Positions 53,286 through 60,971 of a stretch of DNA of 64,000 bases are shown piece by piece; the first letter of the stretch is position 1, and every line of letters starts with the position of its first letter. The notes beneath the pieces were generated by a model. The model saw only the letters and a program-made list of their open reading frames with translations. It did no database searches and was not told where the DNA came from. The position numbers were made by a program, and so were the translations under genes. This stretch comes from Anaerolineae bacterium (GTDB taxonomy: Bacteria > Chloroflexota > Anaerolineae > Promineifilales > Promineifilaceae), in NCBI GenBank assembly GCA_023954475.1, contig JAMLHW010000017.1, forward strand, positions 1-64,000, given 5' to 3'.

Positions 53286-54317
53286 TTATGACGGCGTCGC
53301 GTTGCGCAGGCGCTCTTCGTACTGTTGGCGATAGTAGGCTTTGAATTCCCCGCTCTTGATTTTGCGCCACCACCATTCGTTTTCAGCATACCACTGCACC
53401 GTTTTGGCAATGGCTTCGGCCGGCGTGTGTTCTGGTTCCCAGCCCAGCGCACGGACTTTGGCGACGTTGAGGCTGTAGCGGCGGTCGTGACCGGGACGGT
53501 CGGCAACGTGACGGATGAGGATTTTCGGCCGATTCAGCGTTTCCAGCAAAATCTCCACCATTTCCAAATTCTCCATCTCCGTCCCCGTGCCGACATTGTA
53601 CGCTTCACCGTATTTTCCCTTGTGCAGCACGACATCGATGGCTGAGCAATGATCACCGACATATTGATAGTCGCGCATCTGTTTGCCGTCACCATAAACC
53701 GGCAGCGGCTCGTAATCAATGGCGTTGGTGGCAAACAGCGGCACCACTTTCTCAGGATATTGGAACGGGCCGATGTTGTTTGAACCACGCGTAATCGTTA
53801 CCGGCAAGCCGTACGTCACAAAATACGCATTGACCATCAAGTCGCCACTGGCTTTGCTCGCGGCATACGGGCTGCGCGGCTCCAGATTATCTGTTTCGAC
53901 GCTGGAATGGCCGAACGGCACGTGCCCATAGACTTCATCAGTTGAAATCTGGTGATACCGTTCCAGGCCAAACGTCTTGGCCGCTTCGAGCAAAACGTAG
54001 GTGCCGTAGACATCAGTTTTGATGAAGGCATCCGGATCGATAATCGAGCGGTCAACGTGGGATTCGGCCGCGAAGTTGACGATGGTGTCGATGCCGAAGC
54101 GACGAATCGTGTCGGCGACGGTTTCCGGATCGCAAATGTCGCCTTTGACAAAATCAAAGCGCGGATCGTCGGAGACAGCGAGCAAGTTGTCCATATTCCC
54201 TGCATAGGTCAGTTTATCGTAGACGATTATGTTGTAGTCCGGGTATTTTTCGAGCATATAGATGACGAAATTGGCTCCGATAAAGCCTGCTCCACCGGTT
54301 ACGAGTATATTTTTCAC
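53286..54317 (-). CDS. rfbB: dTDP-glucose 4,6-dehydratase
   Basis: A 343-residue short-chain dehydrogenase-fold enzyme making dTDP-4-keto-6-deoxyglucose, the branch point to rhamnose and other deoxysugars. NAD is bound by TGGAGFIGANF. Active-site motifs are STDEVYGHVPFGHSSVETDN, with TDE catalysing dehydration, and YAASKASGD, the YxxxK pair. RGSNNIGPFQYPEKVVPLFA and RDYQYVGDHCSAIDVVL complete the family pattern. The start is GTG at 54317 with GAGGAA just upstream. No rfbA, rfbC or rfbD genes are in the window. Confidence 0.95.
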   Translation of the reverse strand: MKNILVTGGAGFIGANFVIYMLEKYPDYNIIVYDKLTYAGNMDNLLAVSDDPRFDFVKGDICDPETVADTIRRFGIDTIVNFAAESHVDRSIIDPDAFIKTDVYGTYVLLEAAKTFGLERYHQISTDEVYGHVPFGHSSVETDNLEPRSPYAASKASGDLMVNAYFVTYGLPVTITRGSNNIGPFQYPEKVVPLFATNAIDYEPLPVYGDGKQMRDYQYVGDHCSAIDVVLHKGKYGEAYNVGTGTEMENLEMVEILLETLNRPKILIRHVADRPGHDRRYSLNVAKVRALGWEPEHTPAEAIAKTVQWYAENEWWWRKIKSGEFKAYYRQQYEERLRNATPS

Positions 54318-54581
54318 AGCTGTTTCCTCACTTTCTCGCGCGTCTTGAAACTGGTCACAAATTTTGTGTCGTTGCGCGAATCAGGTTAGGCAACATTGTA
54401 ACGCAGGCGATCAGCGCGGCCAATTCAATTGAGTCGGAATGCAGTGAACGTTTGGCAAAAGTCACTTGAGGGGAGGTTTTGAGCCGGTCTTCAGGCAAAG
54501 CATAATCCGAAAATCGTAGGACAAGTGGGATTGGTTGTACGCTTCAATCGCCAATCCCATTGATCCAAGACCGTGTTTTTG

Positions 54582-57062
54582 CTATTGACTTGCGGGTTGA
54601 AGAATGAGCATATCTTTGCCGCGTGCTGCGACTGCTTCGGCCGAAAACGGCATTGGCGCGTAATCGCCCGCGAGATAGGTTTCGATCATGCTGGTGTAAT
54701 TGGGATGATACGGATGGCCGCTTTGTCCCGTGGGGTGGATCAATTCGGCCGAATCAAAATCAGCCAGATCAATAATCATGCGCATCGACGGGTTGGCACG
54801 TGCCGCAGCCAACTCGCTGACCGCGACGCCATCGGGAGCCATCATATTATCCCAGCCAAAACTGGTTGCATTGACAATTGAGTTGCCGCCGCTGTACGGA
54901 TACGGCCCGCGATTGACCATGTTTTCGATCAACGCGATGCCGCTCTGCCCCAATGGGTCGCTGCCATACGTGACGGTGTGTATCTCGCCCCACTGCCAAC
55001 GGTCAGGATCGGCAGTGATCTGATTGAACCATGCGACCGCATCTTGCAACGCTAACTCGACTTGCTGCGCTTGTGTTTCGACTTCCGGCGTCGACCTGTT
55101 GTCCCAGAAAGGATGATCTGGTTTGCCGGCCAGATCGTGAAACAAAACGCGCACAACACCATTGTTAGTGAGGTAATCTTCAGCTGTGTCGCCCAATTCA
55201 TCGGTCAAGACGCGCTGCGCCAGGTGCATGTAAAACACCTGGAAGATGGCTGCCGGCACGCTGTCGGCGTCGAGTTGACGATCCCATTGACGCAACCGGG
55301 TCAGTACTTCAGTCATTTGTGCATCGTCGCTTGCCAATTGGGCTATGAGCGGCATGTAGCTGTCGGCGAGCAGTTCGTAGTTGTCGTTGTGCATGGCGTG
55401 GTACGTTTCGGCCGAAATTGGGCCTGCCGCTAACGCATCCTCAACCATATCGACAATCCGCTGTGCCCGGTCGCCGTCGGCCCAGTACAACGCCATCGTG
55501 TAAGGGTATTGGTCATCGTGAATCGCGTTGTTGGCCGTCACGATATAGCCTTCTTCGGGGTTCAACAGGCGCGGCATTTCAGCGTACGGAATAAAGCCGT
55601 CCCATTCGTATTCGCCGGTCCAGCCGGGCACAGGTAGGATGCCATCCCAATTCGGCCGAATCGGATAGCGACCGGTCGCCTGATACGCAATGTTGCCTTC
55701 CACATCACCATAGACAATGTTTTGACCCGCCGTGTCCCAATATTGCAGTGCATCGAAAAACTCATCGACGTTCTGCGCTTTATTGAGTTCGATAATCGCT
55801 TTCATCTGGCGTGACGGCTCAGCGGCCGTCCATTGCAACGCCAACGCATCCTGCAATTCGTCGTCGACATTGTTGAGCAAGGGGCCGTGAATCGTCTCGC
55901 GCACCGTCAGTTCAACCGGATCGCCGCCGTTGACTTTGATGATTTCGGTGCGAACGTCCATGTCACGCCATTCACCCATGTATTCGTACTGATTGGGATT
56001 GTCGGGGTTGATTTTTTCAATGAACAGGTCTTGCGTATCGGCCGAAACATTGGTCACGCCCCAAGCGATTTTGTCATTGTGGCCGAGAATCACGCCCGGC
56101 ACACCCGGCATCGTCACGCCGACAACATCAAAACGCCCGCCGTGCAATCCATTTTCATACCAGATCGACGGCATTTGCACGCTCAAATGGGGATCGTCGG
56201 CCAATAACGGCAATCCGCTTTCTGTATAGTCACCGTTGACAACCCAATTGTTGCTGCCGATACCACTGACATCCCAGCCGAAATCAGCGGGAGCTGTTCC
56301 AATCAACTGCGTACTGATAGCCGCCCAGTCGATATCGTAGTCAGCACGAGTGGCGAATGCAGGTTGTTTGGCGGTGGGGGCGATGATCGGCCGATTATCC
56401 GGATAAACCGGAAACAGTTGATCAACCAGCTCATCGCCCAGCGCATTGCGCATTTCCACTTGCAACAACTCAAAGTCACTGTTGCCGCTGCCGCGCAAAT
56501 CCCACGCCATCGCCATGCCCCATGCAGCCGTATCGACCGGCGTCCACGGCTCGATTTCCCATGATTCACCGACTAATTCGAGAATGGTGCGGTTGAGCGA
56601 CACATTGTCACTATTTTGAGCGATATAAGCATTGACACCAGCGCTGTAGGCTTCCATTGCCAACAACGTATCGCCGTCATAGGTAGCGGCTGCGGCTTGT
56701 GCTTTTTGCGGCCAACCGAGATTGCGCAAGAATTTGTCGGTTTCAACCATCGGTTCACCGACAATTTCTGACAAACGGGCATTGCCGATGTGCCGCGCCC
56801 ATTCCATTTGCCAGAAACGATCCTGCGCATGAGTATAGCCTTGAGCGAAAAACAGGTCGTGCTCATTGGCCGCATAAATATGGGGAATGCCCAAGTCATC
56901 GCGAACCACAGTCACTTCGGCCTGAAGACCGGGCACATCGATTGTGCCGCTTGTCGTTGGAAACGGCCCACGCACGACGGAAATCAGCCAGATAGAGACG
57001 GCTAAAACAAGAAACAAAAACAAGATCAGTACGGTCAGCAGGATTTTACGACCACGGCTCAT
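54582..57062 (-). CDS. Penicillin acylase-family N-terminal-nucleophile hydrolase
   Basis: An 826-residue precursor of the Ntn-hydrolase penicillin amidase family, which autocleaves into alpha and beta chains. Residues 8-29 (ILLTVLILFLFLVLAVSIWL) are a signal anchor. The alpha part contains VVRDDLGIPHIYAANEHDLF and FAQGYTHAQDRFWQMEWARH. The nucleophile Ser opens the beta chain at IGSNNWVVNG, about residue 269-270, preceded by Gly as required. WGVTNVSADTQDLFIEKINP and NNAIHDDQYPY follow. Substrates range from penicillins to acyl-homoserine lactones; none can be assigned. A short hairpin without a U-run lies just downstream (54526-54559). AGGAGATG precedes the ATG. It is monocistronic. Confidence 0.93.
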   Translation of the reverse strand: MSRGRKILLTVLILFLFLVLAVSIWLISVVRGPFPTTSGTIDVPGLQAEVTVVRDDLGIPHIYAANEHDLFFAQGYTHAQDRFWQMEWARHIGNARLSEIVGEPMVETDKFLRNLGWPQKAQAAAATYDGDTLLAMEAYSAGVNAYIAQNSDNVSLNRTILELVGESWEIEPWTPVDTAAWGMAMAWDLRGSGNSDFELLQVEMRNALGDELVDQLFPVYPDNRPIIAPTAKQPAFATRADYDIDWAAISTQLIGTAPADFGWDVSGIGSNNWVVNGDYTESGLPLLADDPHLSVQMPSIWYENGLHGGRFDVVGVTMPGVPGVILGHNDKIAWGVTNVSADTQDLFIEKINPDNPNQYEYMGEWRDMDVRTEIIKVNGGDPVELTVRETIHGPLLNNVDDELQDALALQWTAAEPSRQMKAIIELNKAQNVDEFFDALQYWDTAGQNIVYGDVEGNIAYQATGRYPIRPNWDGILPVPGWTGEYEWDGFIPYAEMPRLLNPEEGYIVTANNAIHDDQYPYTMALYWADGDRAQRIVDMVEDALAAGPISAETYHAMHNDNYELLADSYMPLIAQLASDDAQMTEVLTRLRQWDRQLDADSVPAAIFQVFYMHLAQRVLTDELGDTAEDYLTNNGVVRVLFHDLAGKPDHPFWDNRSTPEVETQAQQVELALQDAVAWFNQITADPDRWQWGEIHTVTYGSDPLGQSGIALIENMVNRGPYPYSGGNSIVNATSFGWDNMMAPDGVAVSELAAARANPSMRMIIDLADFDSAELIHPTGQSGHPYHPNYTSMIETYLAGDYAPMPFSAEAVAARGKDMLILQPASQ

Positions 57063-57241
57063 GGGTCATCTCCTAAACTTGTAACAGAATGTTGTCTTGA
57101 CTGGTGTTATTTGGCTCGACCCATCACACCAAATGATTACTCAGTTGTAGCATGGCCTCCTCCGGCATGCAATGCAAATCTGGTGCGGGTTTCCTTTATG
57201 GCCCAAAACACCTACAATGGCATACATCGGAGGAGATTTTT

Positions 57242-58372
57242 ATGAAGAAAGTGACTGTATTGGCTATTTTGTTACTGGTTTTGTTGGTGACTGTGGTGTT
57301 GGTTTCGGCCGAATCACCTGATCCGCTCCCAATTAACTGGCAAAAGGTACTTGCCGACGATCTCAAATCGGCCGAAATTCCGACTGAACCATGTGACGTG
57401 GACGCCAACCTGCTCGTCAATCCATCCTTTGAAGGCCAATATGCAGCGTGGATTCCGCCCAACGGCCATCCAGACTGCCCGGCCGGGATTTGCACAACAG
57501 CGCAAATGGCCGGCGGCTGGACACCATTCTGGCGTTCGTTCAGCGGCGATCCGGATGACACCGACGTCAATCCTGAATACAAACCGGCCGAAAGCGAATT
57601 CTTTCCCAATCGCGTGCACAGCGGAGAGCGTGCGCAACAATATTTCACATTCTATCGCACACACGAGGCCGGTCTGCTGCAGCAAGTCAGCGGCCTGACA
57701 CCGGGCGTGACCTATTGTTTCAGCATCTGGGGGCATTCGTGGTCAGATGGCGACGACGACGGCGTTTCAGGGCCGCAATTCGGCATTTTGCAACAAAAAG
57801 TGGGCATCGATCCGACCGGCGGCGACGATTGGCGCAGCAATGACATCATCTGGTCGGCCGAACGGGAACAGTACGACGAATTCGGTTTGTTCAAAATTGA
57901 GGTCGAAGCACAATCAGAGATAATTACAGTATACGCGTATTCCAATCCGGTATGGTCGGTCAAACACAACGATGTCTACTGGGATGACGCTGTGTTGTCG
58001 AGCGAAGGGCCAGCAGGAGCGACCTTGAGCATCTCCCCGGCTTCGCATGCGCTTTGGGCAGAAGTGGATAATCCGGACGTGATCTCGGCCGAATCGACTA
58101 TCGATATCGCCAATGCCATGACCGAAACATGGCAGGCTGTACTGGAACCGGGCGGCACATTTGTGCCTGACGTTTCACCATTAAGCGGCGATCCCGGCGA
58201 TGATCTTACCCTGACCGTCGACACGATTGGCATGCCCGTTGGCGTCTACACAGCCTCCGTGACAATCGTGACCGATCCGCCTATCAGTGATTCTCCGGGA
58301 ACAGTTGCGTTGGAACTTTACGTCGTTGAGGAAATTAATACGGCGTTTGCGCCTGTCGTGGCAAGGCCATAA
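57242..58372 (+). CDS. Secreted modular protein with BACON/Ig-like C-terminal part
   Basis: A 376-residue exported protein, function unknown. MKKVTVLAILLLVLLVTVVL and AESP form a signal peptide, and GGAGG precedes the ATG at 57242. Residues about 45-255 look like a carbohydrate-binding or lectin-like beta sandwich (NLLVNPSFEGQYAAWIPPNG at the start, then a PGVTYCFSIWGHSWSDGDDD turn and NDVYWDDAVLSS at the end). Residues about 265-355 resemble a BACON/Ig-like domain (LSISPASHALWAEVDNPD, PLSGDPGDDLTLTVDT). It ends in AFAPVVARP, like short C-terminal motifs seen on Chloroflexota secreted proteins. It lies 179 bases from the divergent acylase. Confidence 0.75.
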   Translation: MKKVTVLAILLLVLLVTVVLVSAESPDPLPINWQKVLADDLKSAEIPTEPCDVDANLLVNPSFEGQYAAWIPPNGHPDCPAGICTTAQMAGGWTPFWRSFSGDPDDTDVNPEYKPAESEFFPNRVHSGERAQQYFTFYRTHEAGLLQQVSGLTPGVTYCFSIWGHSWSDGDDDGVSGPQFGILQQKVGIDPTGGDDWRSNDIIWSAEREQYDEFGLFKIEVEAQSEIITVYAYSNPVWSVKHNDVYWDDAVLSSEGPAGATLSISPASHALWAEVDNPDVISAESTIDIANAMTETWQAVLEPGGTFVPDVSPLSGDPGDDLTLTVDTIGMPVGVYTASVTIVTDPPISDSPGTVALELYVVEEINTAFAPVVARP

Positions 58373-58392
58373 CACCTGTGGCCAAAACAAAG

Positions 58393-58423
58393 ACATCCGG
58401 TTCCTGGACGGAAGCGGATGTTT
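58393..58423 (+). terminator. Probable terminator after the secreted-protein gene
   Basis: ACATCCG and CGGATGT (58393-58399 and 58414-58420) pair, with flanking TTC/GAA pairs inside the stem, ahead of TTTGCGTGTTTTT. Confidence 0.55.
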
Positions 58424-58468
58424 GCGTGTTTTTATTCAGTTCGCCGACCGGTTTCGGCCGAAACGACA

Positions 58469-58657
58469 TCATTCACTACTTTCCGGGCTTTTTTCTGCGT
58501 CTTTTTCGCCGTCGTTCTTGCCTTCATTGACGCCTTCGCGGAACGCCTTGATACCTTGACCCAGCTCACCACCAATTTTGCTGATGCGGCCAACGCCAAA
58601 AATCAGCACGACAATGACCAAAATGATTATCAGTTCCCAGCCACCTAGACCTGCCAT
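58469..58657 (-). CDS. tatA: Sec-independent (Tat) translocase subunit TatA
   Basis: A 62-residue TatA/E protein. A single N-terminal transmembrane helix (WELIIILVIVVLIFGVGRI) is followed by the Phe-Gly hinge and the amphipathic helix KIGGELGQGIKAFREGV, then a charged tail. It would assemble the protein-conducting pore for folded Tat substrates. GAGGAG precedes the ATG. No tatB or tatC is adjacent. Confidence 0.95.
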   Translation of the reverse strand: MAGLGGWELIIILVIVVLIFGVGRISKIGGELGQGIKAFREGVNEGKNDGEKDAEKSPESSE

Positions 58658-58759
58658 AACAGCAACTCCTCACAAATTTAACCATGCAAGCCTTTCAACC
58701 GGCACAGTTCTTCACAGTTAACGGCATTATAGCACTGGTGTACCGCCTTGCAACCGCTA

Positions 58760-58788
58760 TTGCTTCGCATCTTGCGCAATGCTAAACT
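58760..58788 (+). promoter_or_regulatory. Possible leaderless promoter of dnaX
   Basis: TTGCTT and TAAACT are 17 bases apart (3-4 of 6 matches each). TAAACT ends 6 bases before the dnaX ATG, and no Shine-Dalgarno lies between, so transcription would start at or very near the ATG. Confidence 0.3.
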
Positions 58789-58794
58789 AACTCC

Positions 58795-60414
58795 ATGTCA
58801 CTATCCCTCTCTCGCAAATGGCGGCCCGCCCGTTTCGCCGATGTCGTCGGCCAGGAACATGTTACCCAAACATTGCAAAACGCATTGATTGGGAATCGAA
58901 TCGGGCACGCTTATTTGTTTTGCGGACCACGCGGCACAGGCAAGACGACGACAGCACGTCTGCTCGCCAAAGCAGTCAATTGTCTGCATGAGGACGTGGC
59001 GCAGCGACCTGACAACACATGTCATATCTGTCTCAGCATCAGCGAAGGCCGCTTTCTCGATTTGATTGAAATCGATGCCGCTTCCAATACAGGTGTGGAT
59101 GACATTCGCGATTTGCGTGAAAAGGTCAATTTTTCGCCGAGCGAAGGTCAGTACAAAGTGTACATCATCGACGAAGTACACATGTTGTCTACGGCGGCGT
59201 TCAATGCCCTGCTCAAAACGCTGGAAGAACCGCCGCCACATGTGATCTTTGTATTGGCAACGACGGAAGAGCATAAAGTTCCAATTACGATTAAATCGCG
59301 CTGTCAGCAGTTCAATTTTCGCCTGTTAAGCATACCGGAAATTATCGGCCGATTACAATTTCTCACCACAGAAGAACAGATCACCATCGAGCCGGACGCT
59401 TTATCACTGATCGCCCGCGAAGGAGCCGGCAGCATTCGCGATGCCGAAAGCCTGCTCGACCAACTCGTCACCGCACCCGGTGCAACCATCACGCTCAACC
59501 GTGCGCAGCAGGTATTGGGCACAGCATCTTCGCTGGCTGTTCGCACCTTGACCAATGCATGGCTTGATAATGACACCGCTGCCGGATTGAAGCTGATTCA
59601 CGATGCGCTGGCTTCCGGCACAGATGCACGGCAGTTTTGCCGCCAAATGGTCACCTATTTACGACAACTGCTGTTGCTGCACACAGCGGGTCAACAACTC
59701 GGCTTTGCCGTGGCGGCAGATCAGTTGGCTGCCATGCAGGTGCAAGCACAACGCGCTGATCGCAAGCGGCTGATTGACGCGATCAAACAATTCAATCAGG
59801 CAGCAACGCAGCCGACCAGCAATTGGCAACCGCAACTGCCGCTGGAATTGGCATTTATCGAGTCGGTGGCCGGCACTGCCATGCTGCCGCTGCAACCCAG
59901 TCCGCCGCCACAAGCTGTTGCAACAGAGCAAAAGACGAGCAAACCGTCGCCCGCGCCGACCGCTGCTGTCGTTGAGTCGCGCCGGGAAACGCCGCCGGAA
60001 ATTGCTGTTGAACCATTATCGGCCGAATCAGCATCAGAGACTGACGAGTCAGAGGAAGCGGAGTTGCCGGCCGGCCCACTGACAATGGCGGGCATCCTCA
60101 GTGTTTGGCCGGACGTTATTCAGGAAGTGCGCAAACGCGACCGCAACATTCCTGCCTTTTTGGCGCAGTGTCAACCGCTGGCAATTGAAGGTGATACTGT
60201 CATTCTGGGGTTTGAGTATCCGATTCTGCGCGACAAATTTGAAAGCAACCCGCGTGCCACGACGATTGTCGGTGAGGTATTGTCACAGCTAATCAACCGC
60301 AAATGCCTCGTTCGGTCTGTCAACAACGCTCAGTATTCGCCCCGTGACATCAGCAAAGCTGATTTTGAAGCGTTGGCTCAGGAACTGGGCGGTGTCGTCC
60401 GCGACAACGGCTAA
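58795..60414 (+). CDS. dnaX: DNA polymerase III subunit gamma/tau
   Basis: A 539-residue clamp-loader subunit. The AAA+ core has YLFCGPRGTGKTTTARLLAK (Walker A), DLIEIDAASNTGVDDIRDLR, VYIIDEVHMLSTAAFNALLK (Walker B), EEPPPHVIFVLATTEEHKVP, and the sensor region ITIKSRCQQFNFR. The zinc module shows only three of the usual four cysteines (NCLHEDV ... CHICLSIS). The tau-like C-terminus is Pro/Ala-rich linker plus an about 130-residue domain starting TMAGILSVWPDVIQEVRKRD. It runs directly into the Nudix gene, 11 bases away. The start has no Shine-Dalgarno. Confidence 0.95.
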   Translation: MSLSLSRKWRPARFADVVGQEHVTQTLQNALIGNRIGHAYLFCGPRGTGKTTTARLLAKAVNCLHEDVAQRPDNTCHICLSISEGRFLDLIEIDAASNTGVDDIRDLREKVNFSPSEGQYKVYIIDEVHMLSTAAFNALLKTLEEPPPHVIFVLATTEEHKVPITIKSRCQQFNFRLLSIPEIIGRLQFLTTEEQITIEPDALSLIAREGAGSIRDAESLLDQLVTAPGATITLNRAQQVLGTASSLAVRTLTNAWLDNDTAAGLKLIHDALASGTDARQFCRQMVTYLRQLLLLHTAGQQLGFAVAADQLAAMQVQAQRADRKRLIDAIKQFNQAATQPTSNWQPQLPLELAFIESVAGTAMLPLQPSPPPQAVATEQKTSKPSPAPTAAVVESRRETPPEIAVEPLSAESASETDESEEAELPAGPLTMAGILSVWPDVIQEVRKRDRNIPAFLAQCQPLAIEGDTVILGFEYPILRDKFESNPRATTIVGEVLSQLINRKCLVRSVNNAQYSPRDISKADFEALAQELGGVVRDNG

Positions 60415-60425
60415 ACCGCATCCAC

Positions 60426-60965
60426 ATGTCCACCAATCCACAATCTGATCAGGCCGGGCGCGTTGTCTGGCACCAAGGCTCATGGCAATTGGAAGCCGAA
60501 TCTGTCACGCTGCCGGACGGCACAGTCGTCGAACGGGCGTATGTCAACCATCCTGGAGCCGTGGTACTCGTGCCGCTGCTGGGCAACACGGTACTCATGC
60601 TGGCGCAATACCGCCTGCCGTTCAAACGCACAATGCTGGAACTGCCGGCCGGCACACGGTTGTCTGATGAGTCATGGCTGGCTTGTGCGCAGCGGGAACT
60701 GCGCGAGGAAACGGGGTATCGGGCGGCACGCTTCACGCCATTGGGTGAGATCTTGCCGATTTTGTCCTATTCAAATGAGGTGTTGGCGATCTATCTGGCT
60801 GAGGAATTGACGCCTGATCCGCTGCCGATGGATGCTGACGAACAGATCGAAATTCGGCCGATGTCCCTTATGAAACTGATAGACATGGCACATAACGGCG
60901 ACTTGCAGGACGCCAAAAGCATCGTCGCCATCCTGCGCGCGGCGCGACACCTGAACGCATTTTAA
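60426..60965 (+). CDS. Nudix hydrolase, ADP-ribose pyrophosphatase-like
   Basis: A 179-residue hydrolase. The Nudix box is G-TRLSD-E-SWLACAQ-RELREETGY (near residues 75-97), matching G-x5-E-x7-REUxEExGU with Tyr at the last hydrophobic position. The preceding TMLELPAGT and the N-terminal VERAYVNHPGAVVLVPLLG are typical of the ADP-ribose pyrophosphatase branch. It is 11 bases after dnaX and so probably shares its transcript. It ends 6 bases from the convergent Lon-like gene. Confidence 0.9.
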   Translation: MSTNPQSDQAGRVVWHQGSWQLEAESVTLPDGTVVERAYVNHPGAVVLVPLLGNTVLMLAQYRLPFKRTMLELPAGTRLSDESWLACAQRELREETGYRAARFTPLGEILPILSYSNEVLAIYLAEELTPDPLPMDADEQIEIRPMSLMKLIDMAHNGDLQDAKSIVAILRAARHLNAF

Positions 60966-60971
60966 CAACGA

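Noticed and set aside
54526-54559. Hairpin TGGGATTGG/CCAATCCCA as terminator of the penicillin acylase gene
   Set aside because: The stem is only 9 bp with a 16-base loop, and no U-run follows on the minus strand.
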